From Candidatus Sodaliphilus limicaballi (GTDB lineage: Bacteria; Bacteroidota; Bacteroidia; Bacteroidales; Muribaculaceae), in the NCBI GenBank assembly GCA_018065815.1, contig JAGHSP010000202.1, forward strand, positions 1 to 5,539: a DNA stretch of 5,539 nt, given 5' to 3'. A program made the position numbers and the translations under genes. This document shows positions 1 through 5,104 of the stretch, in pieces (position 1 is the first letter of the stretch; each line of letters begins with the position of its first letter). The notes under the pieces were generated by a model. The model saw only the letters and a list, made by a program, of their open reading frames with translations. It searched no databases and had not been told where the DNA came from.

Positions 1-60
1 CTTTGAAACGTGCATTATGACGAAAAAATTGCTAGTAAATTTAATAATAGTTCAGGTCGG

Positions 61-85
61 TCATTATGTCACACTCATTGTGTCA
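61..85. repeat. Imperfect 11-bp direct repeat
   Basis: The copies are TCATTATGTCA (61-71) and TCATTGTGTCA (75-85). They differ at one base and sit 14 bp apart start to start. The repeat lies beyond the sigma gene's terminator, so it could belong to the control region of an unseen gene to the left. In such AT-rich DNA it could also be chance. No function is assigned. Confidence 0.4.
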
Positions 86-105
86 TATTTATTGTACCTA
101 CCTAG

Positions 106-142
106 CAAAACAAACGGCCAGCAAAAATGCAAGGCCGTTTGT
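106..142 (-). terminator. Rho-independent terminator of the ECF sigma gene
   Basis: Arms 110-119 (ACAAACGGCC) and 133-142 (GGCCGTTTGT) form a perfect 10-bp stem around a 13-base loop. Inside the loop GCA/TGC can form a 3-bp mini-stem. On the minus strand the stem starts 28 bases after the sigma stop codon and runs into a short T-run before GCTAGG. On the plus strand no T-run follows, so it should act only on minus-strand transcripts. Confidence 0.75.
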
Positions 143-170
143 CCAAATAAAGTCACTTCTATATTCTAGA

Positions 171-761
171 TTACATTGTGAGTGCAATATTGTGTTCGTT
201 AGCTAATCGACGCAGGTTGATCAGGGCATATCTCATTCGTCCCAACGCAGTGTTAATGCTCACACCCGTGAGGTCGCTGATTTCCTTATAACTCATGTCC
301 TTATAGTAACGCATGATTACGACGTCACGCTGGCTCTTGGGCAATTCCTTGACAAGGCGTCGTATGTCCTTGTGGATTTGCAGCACAACGAGAGAGTCCT
401 CTATAGTAGATTCGCTAAATTCCTTACGGTTCAATATGTTTACTTCGGTAGCATCGGTCGACTGCAAACCTTCATTTTTCAGCTGGCGATAATAGTCAAT
501 AATCCTGTTATGGGCTATGCGTGTAACCCATGCAGCAAAACGACCGTTCTCAACATATCGTCCAGAGTTGAGGGTCGAAATTACCTTGACAAATGTTTCT
601 TGAAATATGTCATCTGCCACATCTGCATTTTTAACATTGCGGAATATGTAACCATAAACAGAATCCTTGTGACGATCAAGGAGAGCGTCAAAGGCCTCGT
701 TACATCCACTGACATACAACGAGATCAACTTCTCGTCGCTCTTGTCAAAAAAACTGTCCAT
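171..761 (-). CDS. ECF-type RNA polymerase sigma-70 family factor
   Basis: Predicted extracytoplasmic-function sigma factor of 196 residues, a normal length for the class, containing regions 2 and 4 only. Region 2 spans about residues 20-95, with the core-binding stretch at 45-60 (DVADDIFQETFVKV) and the -10-recognition and melting part at 75-92 (FAAWVTRIAHNRIIDYYR). After a variable linker, region 4 spans about 135-185, with the helix-turn-helix near 158-181 (YKEISDLTGVSINTALGRMR). The overall pattern, including the ending close to NIALTM, resembles a sigma factor I recall as common in Bacteroidales; this is from memory. The ATG at 761 is preceded by GAAAGG, only 3 bases away. It appears to be transcribed alone, from the promoter at 861-891 to the terminator at 106-142. 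No anti-sigma gene adjoins it on the right; the left is unseen. Its regulon cannot be read from this sequence. Confidence 0.93.
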   Translation of the reverse strand: MDSFFDKSDEKLISLYVSGCNEAFDALLDRHKDSVYGYIFRNVKNADVADDIFQETFVKVISTLNSGRYVENGRFAAWVTRIAHNRIIDYYRQLKNEGLQSTDATEVNILNRKEFSESTIEDSLVVLQIHKDIRRLVKELPKSQRDVVIMRYYKDMSYKEISDLTGVSINTALGRMRYALINLRRLANEHNIALTM

Positions 762-763
762 AT

Positions 764-793
764 ACCTTTCTATTAAAATTACTAGGTAAAGGT
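764..793 (-). promoter_or_regulatory. Possible hairpin covering the sigma gene's ribosome-binding site
   Basis: On the minus-strand transcript ACCUUU (793-788) is complementary to AAAGGU (769-764), with an 18-base loop. The second element includes the only Shine-Dalgarno-like sequence before the ATG at 761. Pairing would hide it. The stem is just 6 bp, and Bacteroidota often do not rely on Shine-Dalgarno pairing, so the functional reading is tentative. Confidence 0.3.
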
Positions 794-836
794 CTATTCT
801 ATAGGCAAATGAATTTAAATGAATAATAATATTTTC

Positions 837-858
837 TTCTCAACTAACACGTTGAGAA
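837..858. promoter_or_regulatory. Palindrome at the probable sigma transcription start
   Basis: Perfect 8-bp inverted repeat, TTCTCAAC (837-844) and GTTGAGAA (851-858), around a 6-base spacer TAACAC. It begins 2 bp downstream of the TTTG of the predicted -7 element (861-868), so it overlaps or directly follows the start site. It could be an operator for a dimeric regulator, or a hairpin at the extreme 5' end of the sigma mRNA that protects the transcript. Confidence 0.55.
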
Positions 859-860
859 TG

Positions 861-891
861 CAAATTTACATAAAAAAAACTTTTCTGCAAA
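861..891 (-). promoter_or_regulatory. Bacteroidota-type promoter of the ECF sigma gene
   Basis: On the minus strand TTTG (891-888) is followed after exactly 19 bp by TAAATTTG (868-861). This matches the -33/-7 consensus of the Bacteroidota primary sigma factor (TTTG, about 19 bp, TAnnTTTG) at every defined position. Transcription should begin near 855-858, giving a leader of about 95 bases before the ATG at 761. The -33 box lies inside the terminator hairpin of the upstream operon. Confidence 0.75.
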
Positions 892-910
892 AAAAAAATG
901 CAAAAAAGTT
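872..910 (-). terminator. Rho-independent terminator of the ytxH/holin-like operon
   Basis: In the minus-strand RNA AACUUUUUUGCA (910-899) pairs with UGCAGAAAAGUU (889-878). The 12-bp stem has one G-U pair, and the loop is nine U residues. It is followed directly by a run of six U (877-872). The stem is AU-rich and therefore of moderate stability. It lies 34 bases past the stop codon of the last operon gene, the expected place, and overlaps the downstream sigma promoter. Confidence 0.65.
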
Positions 911-943
911 GTTTTCTAAAATAATAAATATCGTTTTTCTGCG

Positions 944-1252
944 TTATTGATTTCTTTTTCTGTTTCTGAACTTTATAAACATTTTCACTGCCTTCCACCC
1001 CAGCAGTGCATAGTCCATTGCTTTAAGTTTGGTCAACTCGTTATCGGTAAACAGAAGCCCCTTGATACCATTGGCCGACACGGCATTCTTGGTATGAGCA
1101 AATTGCATAGCGATTTTCTCGCGTCCAAGTTCACGTCGCACCATCGCAACAATCCTGCGGCGCTTCAGCTCGTCCATTGTGTATCCGTTCCACTGTTCGG
1201 GAGTCACAACATCGGCAGTCGTAGCCGTGTTATCATTTGTCAACTTGCTCAT
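944..1252 (-). CDS. Small basic protein, last gene of the ytxH/holin-like operon (function unknown)
   Basis: A 102-residue protein that I do not recognise as a named family. It has a polar, Thr/Asn-rich start (1-15), a charged helical-looking stretch at about 25-55 (YTMDELKRRRIVAMVRRELG onward), and an amphipathic C-terminal segment near 78-95 (MDYALLGWKAVKMFIKF) that ends in the very basic RNRKRNQ. No signal peptide or clear membrane span is visible; the basic tail would suit a membrane-surface or nucleic-acid-facing protein, which is inference. Its ATG overlaps the stop codon of the holin-like gene in a TGATG junction, so the two are probably translationally coupled and made in related amounts. 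Its position after a YqjE-like gene resembles enterobacterial YqjK, also a small basic protein, but I see no sequence match that would justify that name. Confidence 0.8.
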   Translation of the reverse strand: MSKLTNDNTATTADVVTPEQWNGYTMDELKRRRIVAMVRRELGREKIAMQFAHTKNAVSANGIKGLLFTDNELTKLKAMDYALLGWKAVKMFIKFRNRKRNQ

Positions 1253-1599
1253 CAGTCATTGGGGTTAAAAAACAACTTTGTGATAAATCTAGTAGCAGGA
1301 TCTATAATTAATTGTTTCCTGAATGCATAAACAAGCAGCAACAGGAACAAGTGGATGCCTGCAACAATCAGGTTACCTAGCCACACATGTCCAGTGACAT
1401 CGGCCAGAACTGCTACCAGTGAAGAACTGACAAAGTATAAAACAAAACTGCAAGCCACGATCATCACAAGTATCAAGATAATGCGAGACAGCAAAATTGA
1501 CACTTTCTCGGCAACCGTGAGTTTGCCATACTCAATTTCAATCAACAAATGCTTCTTTGCATCTTGAAATATTTTTTTGAAATCTATACCCTCGTTCAT
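1252..1599 (-). CDS. Phage holin superfamily III / YqjE-like inner-membrane protein
   Basis: Small integral membrane protein with two spans. From the start chosen here (115 residues) there is an amphipathic, charged N-terminal region (1-30, with a KLTVAEK-like motif at 26-32), a first hydrophobic span at about 33-58, a short loop containing DVTGHVWLGN, a second span at about 74-93 and a basic C-terminus (FRKQLIIDPATRFITKLFF). This layout fits the Holin-X/YqjE-like family, whose chromosomal members are envelope proteins and not lysis holins; I assign it from shape and motif, not from a search. Three in-frame ATGs exist: 1644, 1614 and 1599. I chose 1599 because the spacing to KLTVAEK suits the family and because the other two lie in or at the base of the hairpin at 1613-1644. 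A start at 1614 would add 5 residues and one at 1644 would add 15. Confidence 0.7.
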   Translation of the reverse strand: MNEGIDFKKIFQDAKKHLLIEIEYGKLTVAEKVSILLSRIILILVMIVACSFVLYFVSSSLVAVLADVTGHVWLGNLIVAGIHLFLLLLVYAFRKQLIIDPATRFITKLFFNPND

Positions 1600-1612
1600 T
1601 GCTTTATATATC

Positions 1613-1644
1613 ATGGTGTGTTCCCGTCTTTGAGAACACACCAT
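1613..1644 (-). promoter_or_regulatory. Intercistronic hairpin before the holin-like gene
   Basis: Perfect 11-bp inverted repeat, ATGGTGTGTTC (1613-1623) and GAACACACCAT (1634-1644), with a 10-base loop. It lies 15 bases after the stop codon of ytxH-like 2 and just ahead of the holin-like gene. No T-run follows on the minus strand, so it is not a standard terminator. An mRNA-stabilising or processing element between cistrons, or a control on translation of the next gene, is more likely. Two possible ATG starts (1644, 1614) are caught in the stem. Confidence 0.6.
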
Positions 1645-1659
1645 ATTTACGTGATAATA

Positions 1660-1866
1660 TTATTCTTCTATTTGCGCACTGATTTGCTGCACAAGCTGCT
1701 CTACCTCATCGTCGCTGAAATCGATGCCTTTCTTCTTCAACATCGCTTTGATGCGAGAACGCAAGTCACTTCCTTTTTCAGGAGCAAAAAGCACTGCAAT
1801 AGTGCAACCAACTACGGCACCACCCAAGAATGCGTAAAGAATTCCTAATGCTTTGTTCTTTCCCAT
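1660..1866 (-). CDS. YtxH domain-containing protein (second of a tandem pair)
   Basis: Protein of 68 residues with a single Gly/Ala-rich membrane span at about 6-27 (GILYAFLGGAVVGCTIAVLF), followed directly by the family hallmark LFAPEKG and a charged helix (SDLRSRIKAMLKKKG). The C-terminal tail is acidic (DDEVEQLVQQISAQIEE). YtxH-family proteins are small membrane-anchored proteins of unclear biochemistry; the founding Bacillus subtilis member is a general-stress protein. It aligns along its whole length with the preceding gene (1886-2083) and looks like a tandem duplicate. The gap between them is 19 bases with no obvious Shine-Dalgarno site. It is the second cistron of the four-gene operon. 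Confidence 0.88.
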   Translation of the reverse strand: MGKNKALGILYAFLGGAVVGCTIAVLFAPEKGSDLRSRIKAMLKKKGIDFSDDEVEQLVQQISAQIEE

Positions 1867-1885
1867 ATTTCTATAATGATTTTAA

Positions 1886-2083
1886 TTAATCCTCGATCTC
1901 CTCTGCGATTTGATCAACAAGCTCGTCCATCTTCTTGCCCTTCAATGCAAGACCTTTCTCTTTGAGAACGCGAGCAATCTTCTCTCTTGTGTCCTTGCCT
2001 TTTTCAGGGGCGAACAGCAAACCGACAGCAGCGCCTGCAATAGCACCACCAATCACGGCTAACACGATGTGTAATGGTTTCAT
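1886..2083 (-). CDS. YtxH domain-containing protein (first gene of the operon)
   Basis: Protein of 65 residues with one hydrophobic Gly/Ala-rich segment at about 4-26 (HIVLAVIGGAIAGAAVGLLF), then APEKGKDTREKIARVLKEKG and an acidic end (MDELVDQIAEEIED). Glycine-zipper-like spacing in the membrane span (GG, AG, G) suggests helix packing or oligomerisation, which is inference. The APEKG motif right after the span is typical of the YtxH family. It is the promoter-proximal gene of the operon, divergent from uvrA, with a leader of about 75 bases if the promoter at 2165-2172 is right. The downstream paralogue (1660-1866) shares the span, the APEKG motif and the acidic tail, but is less conserved between them. 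Confidence 0.9.
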   Translation of the reverse strand: MKPLHIVLAVIGGAIAGAAVGLLFAPEKGKDTREKIARVLKEKGLALKGKKMDELVDQIAEEIED

Positions 2084-2164
2084 AAATAAAATATTTAATG
2101 GTTAGTATAATACATTTCAACTACTCTAGTTGTTTTTGAGCGGTTAAAATTATCCTTTTTTTTG

Positions 2165-2172
2165 CAAATATA
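2165..2172 (-). promoter_or_regulatory. Probable -7 element of the ytxH/holin-like operon promoter
   Basis: On the minus strand the sequence reads TATATTTG, which fits TAnnTTTG. No good TTTG is present 19-21 bp upstream, so the -33 element is degenerate or the promoter needs help. Transcription would start near 2158-2160. It is the only TAnnTTTG match I found on this strand in the gap. Confidence 0.45.
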
Positions 2173-2218
2173 CAACATTTCTCTTGTTTTTTTTCATTAT
2201 TTCAACGATTAATGCATG

Positions 2219-2254
2219 TTTGTTTCGCTTTTACTGAATTTATTGGTAATTTTG
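2219..2254 (+). promoter_or_regulatory. Probable uvrA promoter
   Basis: TAATTTTG at 2247-2254 matches the Bacteroidota -7 consensus TAnnTTTG. Upstream, TTTG at 2219-2222 is 24 bp away, longer than usual, while the imperfect TTTC (2223-2226) has a better spacing of 20 bp. Transcription should start near 2258-2261. That leaves a leader of only about 13-22 bases before the possible starts at 2274 or 2280. Confidence 0.55.
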
Positions 2255-2273
2255 CACATTAAATTTTTACTTT

Positions 2274-5057
2274 TTGGCGGTGAAAACAAACAACATAGTA
2301 ATCAAAGGTGCACGTGCAAATAATCTTAACAATGTTGATGTAACAATTCCTCGAGGCAAACTTGTGGTCATCACTGGCTTGTCGGGGTCGGGTAAATCAT
2401 CCCTGGCATTCGACACCATTTATGCCGAGGGGCAGCGTCGCTATGTTGAGAGTCTATCGTCTTATGCCAGACAGTTCCTGGGTCGTATGTCAAAACCTGA
2501 CTGTGACTTTATCACAGGACTGCCACCCGCCATCGCCATAGAACAAAAAGTAAACAACCGCAACTCGCGTAGCACAGTGGGCACATCGACCGAGATTTAT
2601 GATTATTTGAGGCTGTTGTTTGCACGCATAGGCAAGACCTACTCCCCTATCTCGGGAGAACTTGTCAAGAAACACACGTCTAACGATGTGCTTGACTGTA
2701 TCAATTCCTATGGCGACGGTACCCGTTTTGCTATCGTTTCACCCATAATCGTGCCTGCCGATAGGACGATAGCCGATCATCTCGATATCTTATCAAAGGG
2801 CGGATATTCACGATTAGAGATAAACGGGACATTCAAGCAGATATCAGAGGCTGGCGAGGGAATCGATACATCAATCGCCAATCTGCTCATTGACCGCATG
2901 AGTGTTACTCACACAAAGGAGGACGACATGCGCATCTTCGACTCGCTCGAAACAGCTTTTTATGAAGGCAATGGAACTTGCATGATTCTTGTGTGGGATG
3001 AAGGTGAGATTGTTCGTCACACTTTCTCAAAACGCTTTGAGGCCGATGGCATAAAATTTGAGGAACCTTCTGATTTGATGTTCAACTTCAACAATCCTGT
3101 GGGCGCATGTCCTTCATGCGAAGGATTCGGCAAAATAACTGGGATTGACGAGAATCTCGTTGTTCCCGACAAAACCCTGTCGGTCTATGATGACGCTGTG
3201 ATGTGCTGGCGAGGACAAGTCATGGGCGAATGGAAGCAAGAGTTTATACACTGGGCATCAAACCACAATTTCCACATTCACAGGCCCTATTATGAACTCA
3301 GCGAAGCAGAGAGAGATCTCCTGTGGCACGGCGACGCTTCTTTTCCTGGAATTGACGGTTTCTTTGAATACATCAAGAGCAAATCATATCAAATACAATA
3401 TAGGGTCATGCTGTCACGATACCGCGGCAAGACGGTGTGCCCCGTGTGCCGTGGGTCAAGACTCAAACCCGGAGCATCTTATGTAAAGATAGCAGAAATG
3501 TCAATCGGCGACTTGGTGAAGATGTCGATCGAAAATCTTACCAATTGGTTCAAGCAACTATCTCTTGACGAACATGACACTATCATTGCCAAGCGACTTC
3601 TTGCCGAGATAAACAGCCGCCTTGAATTCCTCAATGATGTGGGGCTTGGATATCTCACTCTTGATCGTCTATCGGGGACTTTGTCGGGCGGAGAGAGCCA
3701 ACGAATCAACTTGGCCACTTCGCTGGGTAGTTCGCTGGTGGGGTCAATCTACATCCTCGACGAGCCAAGCATTGGGCTGCATTCACGCGACACAAACAAA
3801 CTTATTCACGTCTTGCAGATGCTAAAACAACTGGGCAATACAGTGGTTGTAGTGGAACACGACGAGGACATCATGCGAGCAGCCGACTATATAATAGATG
3901 TAGGTCCTGAAGCAGGACGTCACGGCGGCAACATCATCTTTCAGGGTCCTATCGAGGAACTACCAAGTGCTTCAAAAAGTTACACGGCAAGGTATTTAAC
4001 CGGTGAAATGAGTATTCCTGTGCCAAAGCAACGACGCAAATGGCGTAACTTCATCGAAGTAAAAGGCGCTGCCGAGAATAATCTTAAAGGCATCAACGTG
4101 AAGTTCCCGCTTGAAGTGATCACTGTGGTGACCGGTGTTAGCGGATCGGGCAAATCGACTTTGGTCAACGATATCCTTTTCAGGGCGTTAAACCGCCATT
4201 ATGGCGAGAGTTCTGACGCACCAGGCACTCATTCGTCAATCTCGGGCGACCTCGACCGCATAACTGGCGTTGAGCTAGTGGATCAGACTCCCATCGGCAA
4301 GTCGTCACGAAGCAATCCTGCAACTTATCTCAAGGCATTCGACGAGATCAGGCAACTATTCAGTTCACAACAACTTGCCAAGCAGATGGGTTACGGTCCA
4401 GGGTATTTCTCATTCAACTCACAGGGCGGACGATGCGAGGAGTGTAAAGGAGAAGGCAAGATTTCCATTGAAATGCAATTCATGGCCGACATCACCCTCA
4501 CGTGTGAGGCATGCCAGGGCAAGAGGTTCAGCCGCGAAGCGCTCGATGTCACCTATCAAGGAAAGACTGTATATGATATCCTCAACATGACCATCAACCA
4601 AGCCATTGAGTTCTTCTCACAGCACAAGACTCTCAATGAGGCAAAAATCGTGAAAAGACTCAAGCCATTGCAAGATGTAGGTTTAGGATACATCAAGTTA
4701 GGTCAATCTTCCTCTACCCTATCAGGCGGTGAAAACCAGCGCGTTAAACTTGCCTATTTCTTGAGCGGGGAACATAGAGGGCGCAAATTGTTTATTTTCG
4801 ATGAACCCACTACCGGACTCCACTTCCATGACATCAACACGTTAATGAAATCATTTACCCAGCTCATCGACAAGGGACATACTGTGGTAATTATCGAGCA
4901 CAATATGGACGTGATTAAGTGTGCCGACCATATAATTGACCTAGGTCCCGACGGAGGCAATGACGGAGGTTATTTAGTAGCTTGCGGAACTCCCGAAGAT
5001 ATAGTAAAGAACAAAGATAGCTATACAGGCAAGTACCTAAAAGAAAAGATCGGTTGA
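2274..5057 (+). CDS. uvrA: UvrABC excinuclease subunit A
   Basis: Damage-sensing ATPase of nucleotide excision repair; a UvrA dimer loads UvrB at lesions. The gene is complete at 927 residues, a usual length. ATPase half 1 has Walker A at 35-43 (GLSGSGKSS), signature LSGGESQR at 470-477 and Walker B ILDEPSIGLH at 494-503. Half 2 has Walker A at 621-629 (GVSGSGKST), signature LSGGENQR at 816-823 and Walker B IFDEPTTGLH at 841-850. The C-terminal zinc finger is intact: CEEC (721-724), 19 residues, CEAC (744-747). In the first half only CPSC (279-282) and CPVC (389-392) remain. The CxxC expected near residue 124 is SPIS, and the one expected near 257 is absent. I recall this pattern from other Bacteroidota UvrA proteins. 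The start is TTG at 2274; GTG at 2280 is equally credible and two residues shorter. The upstream frame is closed by TAA at 2247. The stop codon lies inside the terminator. Confidence 0.98.
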   Translation: MAVKTNNIVIKGARANNLNNVDVTIPRGKLVVITGLSGSGKSSLAFDTIYAEGQRRYVESLSSYARQFLGRMSKPDCDFITGLPPAIAIEQKVNNRNSRSTVGTSTEIYDYLRLLFARIGKTYSPISGELVKKHTSNDVLDCINSYGDGTRFAIVSPIIVPADRTIADHLDILSKGGYSRLEINGTFKQISEAGEGIDTSIANLLIDRMSVTHTKEDDMRIFDSLETAFYEGNGTCMILVWDEGEIVRHTFSKRFEADGIKFEEPSDLMFNFNNPVGACPSCEGFGKITGIDENLVVPDKTLSVYDDAVMCWRGQVMGEWKQEFIHWASNHNFHIHRPYYELSEAERDLLWHGDASFPGIDGFFEYIKSKSYQIQYRVMLSRYRGKTVCPVCRGSRLKPGASYVKIAEMSIGDLVKMSIENLTNWFKQLSLDEHDTIIAKRLLAEINSRLEFLNDVGLGYLTLDRLSGTLSGGESQRINLATSLGSSLVGSIYILDEPSIGLHSRDTNKLIHVLQMLKQLGNTVVVVEHDEDIMRAADYIIDVGPEAGRHGGNIIFQGPIEELPSASKSYTARYLTGEMSIPVPKQRRKWRNFIEVKGAAENNLKGINVKFPLEVITVVTGVSGSGKSTLVNDILFRALNRHYGESSDAPGTHSSISGDLDRITGVELVDQTPIGKSSRSNPATYLKAFDEIRQLFSSQQLAKQMGYGPGYFSFNSQGGRCEECKGEGKISIEMQFMADITLTCEACQGKRFSREALDVTYQGKTVYDILNMTINQAIEFFSQHKTLNEAKIVKRLKPLQDVGLGYIKLGQSSSTLSGGENQRVKLAYFLSGEHRGRKLFIFDEPTTGLHFHDINTLMKSFTQLIDKGHTVVIIEHNMDVIKCADHIIDLGPDGGNDGGYLVACGTPEDIVKNKDSYTGKYLKEKIG

Positions 5058-5077
5058 TCAACCGATTTTTTCTTTTA
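5038..5077. terminator. Bidirectional terminator between uvrA and the DUF4293 gene
   Basis: A perfect 18-bp palindrome (5049-5066, ATCGGTTGATCAACCGAT) is flanked by an A-rich left arm and a T-rich right arm. These extend the pairing out to 5038/5077 with one G-T pair. Each strand therefore has a GC-containing hairpin followed by a T-run (5067-5076 on plus; the complement of 5039-5047 on minus). That suits termination of both convergent genes. The uvrA TGA (5055-5057) sits at the tip of the hairpin. Confidence 0.85.
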
Positions 5078-5104
5078 TAAATTGAGGTCTCTACATTATA
5101 TAAA

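Larger units (their letters stand above)
1..170. other. Left-edge intergenic region
   Basis: AT-rich stretch downstream of the sigma factor gene. It holds that gene's terminator at about 106-142 and a short imperfect direct repeat at 61-85. I find no convincing promoter or gene in the first 100 bases. One plus-strand frame is open from the left edge to a TAG at 167, but it runs through the terminator and resembles no family I know. The neighbour to the left is outside the window. Confidence 0.6.
2084..2273. other. Divergent intergenic region between the ytxH operon and uvrA
   Basis: 190 bases, very AT-rich. It holds one predicted -7 box facing each way (2165-2172 minus, 2247-2254 plus). A small inverted repeat, CAACT (2118-2122) and AGTTG (2128-2132), lies in the ytxH leader; with a 5-bp stem it is weak. 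I see no LexA-like box, although that would not be expected to follow the proteobacterial consensus here. No gene is evident. Confidence 0.6.

Noticed and set aside
2..169. Plus-strand open frame from the left edge to TAG at 167 with an ATG at 17 (about 50 residues)
   Set aside because: It runs through the sigma gene's terminator, has no recognisable family pattern and no promoter, and an open stretch of this length is plausible by chance across six frames.
372..776. 134-residue plus-strand frame opposite the sigma gene
   Set aside because: It is the complement of a well-recognised ECF sigma factor and has no family resemblance.
890..898. Poly-A tract as a phase-variation (slippage) site
   Set aside because: It is fully explained as the loop of the terminator hairpin, and comparable A-runs occur throughout this intergenic DNA. 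A length change would alter the 19-bp promoter spacer only if it fell inside 869-887.
947..1330. 127-residue plus-strand frame opposite the small basic protein and the holin-like gene
   Set aside because: It overlaps the coupled TGATG junction of two minus-strand genes in an evident operon; the product has no recognisable features.
1252..1644. Holin-like protein taken as evidence of a prophage
   Set aside because: No other phage genes are present, and members of this superfamily next to YtxH genes are chromosomal envelope proteins.
1549..1848. 99-residue plus-strand frame opposite the holin-like start and the second YtxH gene
   Set aside because: The YtxH protein on the other strand carries the family motif, and this frame spans the intercistronic hairpin.
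2084..2273. LexA/SOS operator upstream of uvrA
   Set aside because: No convincing palindromic SOS-type box is visible, and the consensus for this lineage is not something I can assume.
3479..3718. Minus-strand and alternate-frame openings inside uvrA (here and at several other places up to 4960)
   Set aside because: UvrA is continuous with all motifs in order, so these are shadows of its codon structure.
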